Assembly (NCBI RefSeq): GCF_963422355.1
Contig: NC_085085.1
Location: 14,827,317-14,891,316 of the forward strand
Source: Corticium candelabrum
Lineage: Eukaryota > Porifera > Homoscleromorpha > Homosclerophorida > Plakinidae
Direction: 5' to 3'
DNA length: 64,000 bases
In this document: positions 27,992-38,900 of the stretch, piece by piece
Position numbering within the stretch: the first letter of the stretch is position 1
Layout: each line of letters opens with the position of its first letter
Translations under genes and position numbers: made by a program
Notes under the pieces: model-generated
Database searches by the model: none
Told to the model about the DNA's origin: nothing
What the model saw: the letters and a program-made list of their open reading frames with translations, nothing else

Positions 27992-28275
27992 GACATCACT
28001 CTTGAGCTGGCTATACAAAATTTTAGGACAAAATAGAGTTCCTCTCTGTGAGAAGAAATTCCGTAACAATTGAAATTGGATATTACAACTTGACGTAGAT
28101 GAACACAATTAATTAAATAATTATTTAAAACTAAGGGCATTCACACACAAGCAATTTGCTGCATGAAACAGAAGCATGCAGAACACACAGATGGCAGATT
28201 ACATGTGATAACAAAGCAAATCCAACAATAATGTAAGCTCTTAGTGACAAATGTATGTGGTTCTAAAAATTAAAA

Positions 28276-28480
28276 AAAACATTTTGAGAAAATGATGGGT
28301 ATGTAGGGATGAGTATGTACTTAATCATGCTCATCTCCTACATCACAATCCAGTACTGTGAGTGTCACACACGACTGCTGTGTTTTAATTAATTTAGGTA
28401 AAAACATTGTGATGTAGGAGATGAGCATGATTAAGTACATACTCATCCCTACATACCCATCATTTTCTCAAAATGTTTTT
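28276..28480. repeat. Perfect inverted repeat, 73-bp arms, 56-bp loop
   Basis: Arms at about 28277-28349 and 28406-28478 are exact reverse complements by eye. The left arm begins AAACATTTTGAGAAAATGAT; the right arm ends with its complement. The A-rich flanks extend the pairing loosely. The perfect match implies recent origin or gene conversion. It could be a small foldback element or a hairpin RNA source. Confidence 0.9.
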
Positions 28481-28510
28481 TATTTTTAAAAAAATCTGAA
28501 TAGTATGTCT

Positions 28511-29300
28511 TTGGATACATTTGTATGGGCGGCCATTTAAAATCGTCGCATCTAAGAGTGTGGTATCGGAACAACATTGATTGCATCAATAAACAACTCT
28601 GGTGCATCAATAAATATGTTTATTTTAGTTGTTTAAACAACTCCCATCTTTACACTCGATTAGCTACAAAGCAGCTGGCGGATGTACGGAACAACAACTC
28701 CCACGCATCTCTACAGTCGAAGCATACAGTACACGCTCACGGAGAGCACCCCGTTGAACATAGTTGTACATTTCAACGTTCAACTACACGCAACTGTAAG
28801 AACACTGTGGAAGTGGCATGGCAGCTAATTATAATTTATGGTCCCAAATGGTAGTTTCCACCAGCTAATAATAGGTATATAATTACATGTAGGCTAGCTA
28901 CACACATGACCAGAACAACATGGCAGTATGGAAGCTTGTCTAGAATTGCGTAGCAGCAGTTGACATGATACTGGGTGGACTTCGCACAGTTCTAGCTGTT
29001 GGGTCAGTGCAATTCCTCGGACAAGAGCGAATGGTTTGGTATGACTCTTGTCGTTGTAGCTGCTTCGAGTGAGGCGCTAGCCTGGCTGACAAAAGTGAAA
29101 TGTGAAAGAACAAGTCGAGTTTTTTTACTTGCCGATAGCTGGCTTCTGAGGGCTTAGTGTCAGCAGTGATAGTCTGGCTACCATTAGGAACGTTTGAAGT
29201 TGAGCGCTACGTGGGTCCGAGATCTCTGTAAGGAGTTCTGAGAGATTCCGTTCGGATGCGTTTGGATACTTTTGTATGGGCCGCCATTTTAGATTCTTCA
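28511..29300. repeat. Pair of 40-bp direct repeats
   Basis: The sequence TTTGGATAC(A/T)TTTGTATGGGC then (G/C)GCCATTTTA occurs at 28511-28552 and 29259-29300 in the same orientation, 750 bp apart. The interval has no recognised coding content. Whether the interval is one element is open. Confidence 0.6.
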
Positions 29301-29490
29301 CATCCCTATATAGGGAGTGCTACCGAACTCCCTGATAGCCACACATTTATAATTCAATTTTTACATAAAAATTTGCCTTTTTTAGTTCAGTTACAACCAA
29401 TAAAGCAATAGGAAATACTATACCTGCCTGCTTTCTGTTTCAAAATTTTAATATTAACATTTAACTTACTGAACGCTGTGAACTTAGTTC

Positions 29491-32400
29491 TTAGGACAGT
29501 CTGTAGCCGAAATCGTCGTCGTCATCATCATTACTTGTATAGCCTAAAACAAAGTTGTTAATAATGAACACAGTAGCAATGTATAAATAAAATAAATGAA
29601 AATAATGCTAGAAGAGTGTATATATTATACATATTTTGACATACAGTATAGTCTGTTGTTCTTAATTAATTAATTAAATCCAGCAATACTCATATGCAAC
29701 TTCCTATTAACCTTTTCAAATGGCAGAAATCTGGCACACTAAGTATGATGAAAATACATTGAAGACAGATACAAACAGACAGACAGACAAATAAACAGGC
29801 AGACAAACAGACAGACAAACATTGATGTATAATAGTTCAATGTTTGAAAATATATGTATTAACAGACAGACAGACAGACAGACAGAAATATAAACAGACA
29901 GACAGACACATAGACAGACAAACAAACACAGACACAGACAGACAGACAGACAGACAGAAATATAAACAGATAGACAGACAAACAAACACAGACACATAGA
30001 CAGACACATAAACAGACACACAAAGATGAATTGGTATGTTGAAATAGAGTCACAACAAACCACCACACTGTAATCACTTGATGCAGATTAAATTACTAAG
30101 TCTGCTCTGCTTTACATCGTATTACCATTAATGTGGTTGTCGTCACTGTCCTCTTCATCTGACTCATCGTCAGGATAGTCATTACGCCAGTTGGACTCAT
30201 CTGAAAGCAATCATATCTCAAATGACAATTGAAGTCAATTACCACAGCGATGAAAGTCAGTTATACAGCAGGCTGGCTAAAGTCAAAATCGACACGACAG
30301 GTAAGACAATATGCAAAAAAACTTCAAGTGCAAAATTCTAAATTTTCGCTGTAACTTGTGTAGCAGCTTGTTATTGTCAACATTCAGTAAGTATATATCA
30401 ATTACATTGACAACCATTATAGAATTGCGTTAGATCATGTGATCTCACAAGTACATTGGTGTTCATATCGCCTCGTTAATTGAACATGTTTTCAACTAAG
30501 GCATTGATATTTATGGGCTGGTGATTCACAGACACTGACAATACACTAACAGCAAGCCATACCATTAGAGTCATCTTCATCATCCAAAATTGTTGTCCCT
30601 TCTTCTCCATTTCCACTGTAGAGAAAGCGAGTGTCATCATTGATAGTCCAGATCTCATCACTGTACACAACAAATTTATATAAACCGCATGCAAACAAAC
30701 TCGAGAAGATGGTAATGATTGCAACGTACCTGTTGTCAAGGTCAGGTATTAGACTATCTGAATCCAAGCAATATACATCAAACACCCAATCTTCTTCCAT
30801 AAAATCTCCATCAAAAGTGTCAGCTGTTGACTTTCTACTTTGACCAGTTTGTACCTCGTCTGAAATAAGACAAGTAAATTCGTAGGATCATATTAAGGAA
30901 GACAAAACAGTGGCAACAAACATTTGGGAAAAGAATGCAACTAGAAGAGTAGACAGGCATATAGATAAACAAACAAACAAACACACAAACAGACACATAA
31001 ACAGACACACAAACAGAGAAAACAGACAAAAAGTAGCAAACAGACAAACAATAAATCAAACCTACAAATACAGATAGTAGCACACAGAAAAATAAAAATC
31101 TATAGAAAATACATACCTAACTGGCAAGCTACATTCAATTTCTCTCTAATCATTGCCACATCGTTGCACAAGAGAACATCAGGATCAAGCACCTCAAGTT
31201 GCTGAGCATGCCACTTATTCCTGTCTTTCCTTTCACTCTTGTCTCTGAAATTCAATACAACTATGACAAGTTTCACCAACACAAACATTGCAATGGATAG
31301 AACCTCACTGATGACTGCTGTGGTGTCTCTGCAATTACATCATAGAGATGAAACAATCTCTTTGCTTCTTCATCAGTTGAAGAGCCTCCTTTAACTTCGC
31401 TTTCATCATCATGATCACTAAACAAAAATCGGTAAGAACAAAACAGCACTAGTATAAGGACTCGTGGTATGTAAAGCATATTGATATTTCATTTGTTTGT
31501 TGTGATACAGTGATACTGAGTTAAGTAGAATATACGAGTACCCAGAATATACTGATGAATAGCAGTTTGATGTGAGATGTTTTGTACTTTGGTTTCAGTG
31601 CAATATAAAATAAATAGACAGAAAAACATGTCCTACAAATGTCACACAACTACTCACCTTAACTCATCAATTGTGCGATGTTGGTTGATAATTTTGTACT
31701 TCCTCGATGATACAGCAGCCTGAATTACAGACACACAAATGTATTGCATGATTAATTAAGTCGATGACTAACATACAATAAGACTACTGTACACATACAT
31801 GCCACTCTTGCCGTCTCTCATTCTTCATCTTCTCTGGCATCTCCTTGTATTTAAATTTAGATTGAAACTTGGATCCATCACCGAGTTTTTTCTATAAGTA
31901 TAAGTCAACAGCACAAAGACAATGTTTCGCAAGCAACTGCTTCGTACCGCTAAACTATTTGCAGTCTCTACACTGTCATCAGGTAGAGTAGCAACAAACC
32001 GAAACACACACTCTGCACACTCAAATCATACTATTACCGTATATTGAAACACGATGACAAGGTAAGAAGTAAACCTTGTACTCCAGATGACTCTGTGTGT
32101 GCTTCATCAGGACACATACGTTTATTTGAATGCAGTACAACTGTGAAAGTAAATAGACACAACAATAGATTTATTAATGTAATAGCTATTGAGGTCTGTG
32201 AGCATAGAGTACCAATACATGATTAGTGATCACCGTTAACAAGACCTGAGTCTTGACATTTGGTCCACACTAGCATACAATGTGTGGTCAAAATTGGTAA
32301 ATATTTACCAGGAAACTAAATATAACACTATTTGCATACAAAACTCTTGAAAAGATCTGAGCATGTCTACTGATGCATCTATAGTCATATAATATCTATA

Positions 32401-35059
32401 AACAAAGTCACGTGACTGTTTCATTTGTGTTTGAGTACCAAAATGTGATGCAGTTGCCTGTCAAGTCATAGACTGCAACCGTACTACTATTATTAAAAAG
32501 GACATCTTCCTCCAACATTCTTCAAAACATAAAAAATGTCATAACGAAAACATAAAATGTCATTAATCTTTCATTTTATCATCCTTCATGTGCTTTCATT
32601 GATTGCTTCTGTTATTCCACCAGATGCAATAACAATTTAGCAAAATCCACAATTGTCTACTGCATGAACACCAATAAAGTTTGTACACATAAAGATTCTC
32701 ATAGATAGAAATGAATCAATGTATCAATGAATCTGTGAATCTGAAAATGTCCAAACTGAAGAGAAGCTAAAAAAATAGTAATTGGATAATGGAGAAACAA
32801 TACGTAATGGCAAGCAATGATGTGCCTTCAATTATGTTTGTTCACTGTCTACTACTGTAGTACAGAAGTAACTTGGAGTTTAGTCTTATAATTGAATTCA
32901 GTCACATACCAAAAATCCCAATGCAATTCCAATGGCAAACATTCTACATGTCACATGCTATGTTAACCAACGAAGCAAACAATGTACATACATACATGCA
33001 AGCATACAAAAAATAATTTATTATTCACATCAAGTGAGAATTTTAGAAGTAGAGTAGTCAATCTAATATCGAACGTTATCTGATATTGGACACTTCCTGA
33101 CAAATAACAAACGAGAATTTCTTTCATCTAAAGGCATGAATGTAGAGAATAGTTACACAGAAACAAGACGTGTTAGATTGGGCTTGATCGCTTGATGTCT
33201 CACCGTTCACATCAACAATTTCCAATTTCCGCTGCTGTTCTCCTATATCGGACACCCCCTCTAATATTGAACAGTGGTCGGTTTTTGCTTTTGACGGTGC
33301 CACAGCTTACTGTCTGCACCTACAAATAACAAGTACAGTACATGTCTCTTCTACGTGCAGTAATAACAACAGATTGGCGGGTTGTGTTCTCTAATATCGG
33401 ACACCTGTTGTGCTTGTTTCGTGTACAATCGTGGCAAGAAAATGCAATGGATTATGTCAATGTTGACGACAGACGTCTAGAAACTGCTCGCCGAGTATGA
33501 ATAGCCTTTCATTTGTCTTCCATGTCAAACGAGGCAAGTAGTTGGAAAGACAAGTATCTTAAAATTGCTCTAGTATTGCATGTATGCCTATTATAGGTGC
33601 AGAATAGACAACTACGATCGCAAACAGCCGTGTTCTAGACGTCAAAACTGCATCCACATGCGTGTCTGCCCTCATACGCTACATAAACGGAAAGGGTCTT
33701 GCAGAAAGCGGTAGCTCACTCAAATCACCATGCACGTCCTAAGCATCGCCATTGTTCGCAAACATGTGAATGCAGTTTTGACATCTAAAACACGGCTTTT
33801 TGCGATTGTAGCTGTATATCTTGCACCTATAATAAGCATACATGCAATACTAGAGCAATTTCAAGATATTTGTCTTTCCAACTACTTGCCTCGTTTGACA
33901 CGGGAGACAAATGAAAGGCTATTCATACTCAGCGAGCAGTTTCTAGACGTCTGTTGTCAATGTTGACATAAACCATCGCGTTTTCTTGCTGCAATTGTAC
34001 TCGAAACAAGCACAACAGGTGTCTAATATTAGAGAACACGACCTGCCCCTCTTTTTCAACCTCTTGAGAGAGAACATGGAAAGCTGCCAATCTGTGGCTA
34101 TTACTGCGTATAGAAGAGACATGTACCTGTTATTTGAAGGTGCAGACAGTAAGCTGTGGCGCCATCAAAAGCAAAAACCGACCGCTGTCTGATATTAGAG
34201 GGGTGTGTCCATTAGAAGAGAACAGCAGCAGACTGTAAATTGTCGATGCAAAAGGCGAGACGTCAAACGGCCAATCTAACACGTCTTGTTTCTGTGTAAC
34301 TATTCTCTACATTCATGCCTTTAGATGAAAGAAATTCTCGTTTGTTACTTGTCTGGAAGTGTCCAATATCAGAGAACGTCCGATATCAGAGAACGTCCGA
34401 ATCTCAGAGACGTAGCTATGGGGGCTTATTGGGGAGTTAAGTACCCCAAAGTTATGGGCGTGGTTGCTCATCGATTTGTAGAGTCTAATAGAGTGATTTT
34501 ATGTACATAATTATACAGTACCAAAATGATACGTTGCTAGTTTGTAAATCTATACGTATATACATACAGTTAATTTTGAACAAATTAATATTAATAATAA
34601 ACCCCCAAATTTTGCTCTGGCTACACCGCTGCCGACTTAGCCTCAGCCTCCCAGACCCATGTAGCGCCGATTCAAAATCGTCTTCCGATTCAAAATCGTC
34701 CTCCGATTTTGAATCGGCGCTACATGGGTCTGGGAGGCCGAGGCTACTGCCGACTTAGATTGACCACTCTACAGCAAATTTTCTGGTAAGTATTTAGCCT
34801 ATACACCAGTGAGTTCTTATTTATCAGTCAAGTAATCGTCGCATGTACCTTTGCTACAAACATACACAGAAGTATTTGTAAAGTCTGTTGCTACATGTTG
34901 TCATTGATTCTCATTATATTGCAATTGACAGAAACATAAACATAATATCACAATGTGACAAATAAGAAAATGTCCAGGAAAGTGTGCAATCATACCTAAT
35001 GCTTCTGCAGCATCTTCATCTCTTCGTCGTTTGACACGCAAAAGTGCTCGTGTCGCCAT
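29491..35059 (-). CDS. SLC7A6OS: SLC7A6OS / IWR1, RNA polymerase II nuclear import factor
   Basis: IWR1 binds assembled RNA polymerase II and carries it into the nucleus; that role is from the family. The start is ATG at 35059 ([20 protein letters not shown]), with exon 1 at 34996-35059. Further exons encode [20 protein letters not shown] (about 32071-32136), [58 protein letters not shown] and [20 protein letters not shown] (about 31110-31250). They continue with [12 protein letters not shown] (about 30730-30860), [20 protein letters not shown] (about 30125-30205) and a last exon [12 protein letters not shown] before the TAA stop at 29491. LRVKRKR, SDPDVILCN, YVYDIYY and NNWRNEYPEEE of the human protein match in order. 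Intron 1 (about 32140-34995) is swollen by palindromic elements. Confidence 0.92.
29767..30022. repeat. ACAG-rich arrays with shared spacer
   Basis: Degenerate ACAG/ACAA tandem units at 29767-29820 and 29870-30020 bracket the spacer at 29826-29870 that is also found at 24268-24310. It lies in the last introns of SLC7A6OS. A related ACAG/ACAC stretch is at 30950-31060. Confidence 0.8.
33056..34405. mobile_element. 1.35-kb palindromic (foldback) element
   Basis: Two arms of about 600-640 bp (33056-33662 and 33762-34405) are near-complete inverted copies around a spacer of about 100 bp. For example, AGACGTCTAGAAACTGCTCG at 33471 pairs with CGAGCAGTTTCTAGACGTCT at 33934, and GAAATTCTCGTTTGTTA at 34330 pairs with the left arm at about 33103. 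A motif TCTAATATCGGACAC or a close variant occurs about five times in the left arm (33062, 33079, 33243, 33260, 33389) and in mirror image in the right. No open frame of note. It looks like a non-autonomous DNA transposon with end-to-end inverted repeats, in the sense direction of SLC7A6OS intron 1. Confidence 0.85.
34629..34758. mobile_element. 106-bp palindromic insertion with 12-bp direct repeats
   Basis: The arms 34639-34680 and 34704-34745 pair over 42 bp with one mismatch. The short loop repeats CCGATTCAAAATCGTC, so the centre can pair in more than one register. The sequence CTGCCGACTTAG stands on both sides (34629-34640 and 34747-34758) as a direct repeat, consistent with a target duplication. 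No protein is encoded. Confidence 0.8.
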
Positions 35060-35964
35060 TTGTAACGGTTGCACACGTGACGTAGCTAGCACGCTAAACA
35101 AACCATACGCACTACGCAATGTGTCTGTGTAGAAAGAAGATGTATCACAGCGCATATACGGTATGATGTAGTTCTCACTGGAGCAACAGACACGGGCACA
35201 ATATAATTTTAAGTATATACACATATATTTAATTAATTATTGTAGAATTTCTGCACGATCTAGAGTCGGAGTAGTAAAGCCTACAACGTTAGCGTTAGAA
35301 CAGATACTCAAATAACAGTAACAATAACAAAACAACTACAATAATAATAATAACAATAGATCAAGATTATATAGTAGACTAGACTAAATTAAAACCTATC
35401 AAGATTATGACTTAATTAAGTAATCAATGTAACGGTTTAGTTTTAGGAAGTGGTATGCCATTTGATGTTGTTTTGAGCACACAGCACAAATTGATTAAAA
35501 CACAGCTCTTTACTACTATGGTACGAGTGGCATGCATCATAGAGATGAGGACACATCTTGTCACTTTAAATTGCATCCATTGCATCTTGACTTACAACTA
35601 ATTATAAGTACATTCTACAAATATCAAATAAGAATACAAAATTACATTAAAGTCCTACAAAAAAACATAAATAATGTTGCCATGGTGACAAACTAAAGAT
35701 AGTTCAGATATATACAAAATAGGTTAATTCCCAGCAAACAAAAATACAACTCTTTGATTATTGTAGAAAACTTATACTACAAAGTCAATCCGGTAATAAC
35801 AATTATTCGATACAAGACCACTTTATCCCACATGTTGGTCTACAGTCCTGGCTGGATATCACAAAATGTCTAAGTGTTGACGACTGATGCTTATAGCTAC
35901 AGATCTAAAGACCATATTATAACAGAAATCATCAAGTTGGCAGCCACTGCAGCAGCATCTTCTG
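35060..35964. other. Spacer: SLC7A6OS promoter side and TLCD3-like 3' end
   Basis: The two genes are tandem on the minus strand. The right part should hold the TLCD3-like 3' untranslated region and the left part the SLC7A6OS promoter. The sequence is AT-rich, with an AATAATAATAA run near 35340. No extra gene was seen. Confidence 0.5.
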
Positions 35965-38900
35965 TTATTGGTATAATTTCCCATATAAACCTGTGATGGT
36001 CTTCACAAAGATTATGGAAAACCAGTAAGCTTGAAACAAAAAAACAAGGCAACATCCAGCAGTGCAAAACCATGGTATTGAGCTGGGGACTTCCAACAAT
36101 GTGAGCCGGCCGTGATATTTCCCATACATCCAAAACATAAATGGAAACACGAGAATCCTACATATAAAGAAGCTGATCATCAGCATCATGCCACTGATGG
36201 TATACCATATCGTCTCCTTCATTTCCAACTATAAGCATACAAATGAAGAGTCCAATTGTTCACAATAGAAATAGAAAAACTTACGTGTTTCAAGATCATG
36301 TTAAGAGACAAGAAAATTGTACTCATCTCAGCACAGAAAATACAACCAACAAAAAAGTCACCAAGTCCTCGTCTCCAAGACTACATATAAACAAACCAGG
36401 GTGATCATTAGTAAAATTACCAATTAGTATAAACGACATGCACCTACGGCAATTAGAGGAAACCCAAAAGCAGTCAATGCTACATGATGAATAACAACTG
36501 ATCCTTTGTATTGCATAAATACACGCACATTATTGCCATGTTCAGCTGAGTGTGCATGATACATTGCACGTAAATCATAGATTAGGTAGGGTAGACCAAA
36601 GTAGACATATCTTTGTAACCACACACTCCTACATACCAAAATCAAGAATTAGCACAATGACAGTAAACATTTTTCGTTGTGCAATGTCTACTTGTCATAA
36701 AGAACATCAGGACATGTGAAGACTGTGTAAACTCCTACAGCTGTAGCTCCTACAGCTTGAATACATGATACAAGCCTGCAGAAACACAAACACAGTAAGG
36801 GCTGGTTCACAATATTGACGCTGAGCGTCAACATCAAAGACACCGCCTTGACGCAGACGGCATCTTTTGATGTTGACGCTGACGCTGGAATAGGATTATT
36901 TCTAATTAAAAAGCCCGGTTCACAGTGTTGACACTGACACTCAGCTGAGCGTCAACATCAAAGGCAGCATCCTTTGATGTTGACGCTGACGCTGGAATGG
37001 GATTCATTTCTATTCCATCATCAGCGTCAGAGTCAAAGTCGGCATCAGCATCAACATTGTGAACCAGGCTTTAAGATAAACTCTGTCAGTAATCTAGAAA
37101 AAAAACAATAAACTGATAAAGGATACCATCAGATATGCACAGCAACAAGTACATGTGGCCAAAACTGTGCACAATTTTTTACAAACATGTGAGCTGTGAG
37201 CTGGACATGCCCACTAAGTTACACTTCACTAACAATGCACAGAAAACTCACACTGCAAAACCAAAAAAATTGATAGCAAAAGTTAGTTGGTTCCAAGTGC
37301 CTTTCAGTAGCACATAATTTTGATGGGTTGAACAATACAGAGCCAGTTAGCAGCTTGAGTGCACATCATACAGAGAAAACACGAACAGAGTAATATTCCA
37401 GTTCAATAGTAGCAAACCCACGCCACTGATATAACTGTAAATTATACATTATATTTATACTGTCATCATGTATTAAATTTAATTAATTAATCAAATAATT
37501 TAATTAATTAATTAGAGTGCCCATAAAATGTAAAATGTAATTAAAGTTTTCAATAACTTATGACACTTCTACACGTTTACACTAGATCTACTCCATGTGT
37601 ATTATATATCAGCATTATCCAAGCTTTTTCAATTTATTCTTTTGTACATGTAGCTCGAGCGGTTTTGATGCGCGCGTTCAAGAGAGTTCCGAGGCTCCCA
37701 CGTGTACAGTAGGGTAGCGGCACCTAATTCGGAACACTTCCGGTTACGCCCAGAATTAGAGCCCTGTTTCTCATGAAACAAAAGTGTATTTGCCAAACAT
37801 TGTATATCATATTATAGACCAATGCATGACCTTACTCGTAAGATTAGTGGGAGTGCACGCAGTCGCTGCTGCTCGTCGTGATCACGTTTGAAATATTGCG
37901 TGATAGTTGATATCACCATATGGGATCCTAATTCGGAACAGTCGTTTTCTTGCTAACCGCGTTTGCAAGAATCTTGATTTGTGCGTTCCGAGTACCGAAG
38001 AGATAAAGCTACATGCACGGCTACTGAGGATAGGACTTGTGCTTGTCAAGCAGGGTAGACCACGTTCCAATGTTGCCTAGGTGTTGTTGCGTATTCTTGA
38101 AATCATGAAGATTTAGCTTCATTTCTTTGTTGTTTTGTAGATGTTAAACTACAACATCGCCAAGGATGTAGTAACCATTGATCTTCAACCGATTTTTGTG
38201 AGGTTTCTGTGTCATTTACGATGTGAAAGACTGCTAACTATCATCAGAGACGAAAAGGAACTGTGGATATGCCCGAGCAACGTAATTTACAGCATAGGAA
38301 GTATTCATCTTTTCATCAGATGGACTTGAGTCTAAAATTTTGCAACATCGTCATTATTTTATTGTCATTAATATCAACCATTTACAATGTGGTGCCAACG
38401 TTACTCCTACATAGAGAAATGGTTTCTACATAAAGGAAATTATTTCTACCGAAGAATTTATGAAAGATGTATTTAAGAACATGCTGGGCAGATCCACAAC
38501 TCAGCCGTATCAGGCATGTCTGTAAACATGGCGCACCAGTAGTGGTACCACCTTCTGCAGCCTGTTTTATCACAGCCTATCCAGCACTGCTGATCATCTG
38601 TGGTATCGTTTTCATAGTCCTTACCACATCCCTGGCACAGATTTTCTTGACTACTACTAAGGGGTAAAGCTAAGTCAACTTCGACATTCCTTCGTTTCTT
38701 CTTTCTTTCTTTCTTTGATGTTCTCTTTCTCTGAGGCGATGTACGGCTTCTTCGCTAGTCACTGATTCTCCGTAATAGTTGAGCTGAAGTCTTCCACTCT
38801 TAGAGGCAGGCTTAGTGAGCTTGGCTTGAAAATGCTCCTTGAAGATGGATGTTATTTTTTCTGTGATTGGTGTTGCTGTTGTCAGGCGATCATAGCTGCA

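Larger units (their letters stand above)
27992..29490. other. Spacer between convergent TTC6-like and SLC7A6OS genes
   Basis: It holds both 3' ends, a hairpin (28276-28480) and a 40-bp direct repeat (28511-28552 and 29259-29300). No coding sequence was recognised. Confidence 0.6.

Noticed and set aside
28276-28480. Rho-independent-type terminator
   Set aside because: The sequence is from an animal nuclear genome and the arms are far too long; a foldback element is a better reading.
29716-30077. Cysteine-rich 'CLSVCLSV' secreted protein on the minus strand
   Set aside because: The frame is a translation of ACAG tandem repeats in an SLC7A6OS intron.
33056-34405. LTR retrotransposon
   Set aside because: The long repeats are inverted, not direct, and there is no gag or pol coding sequence.
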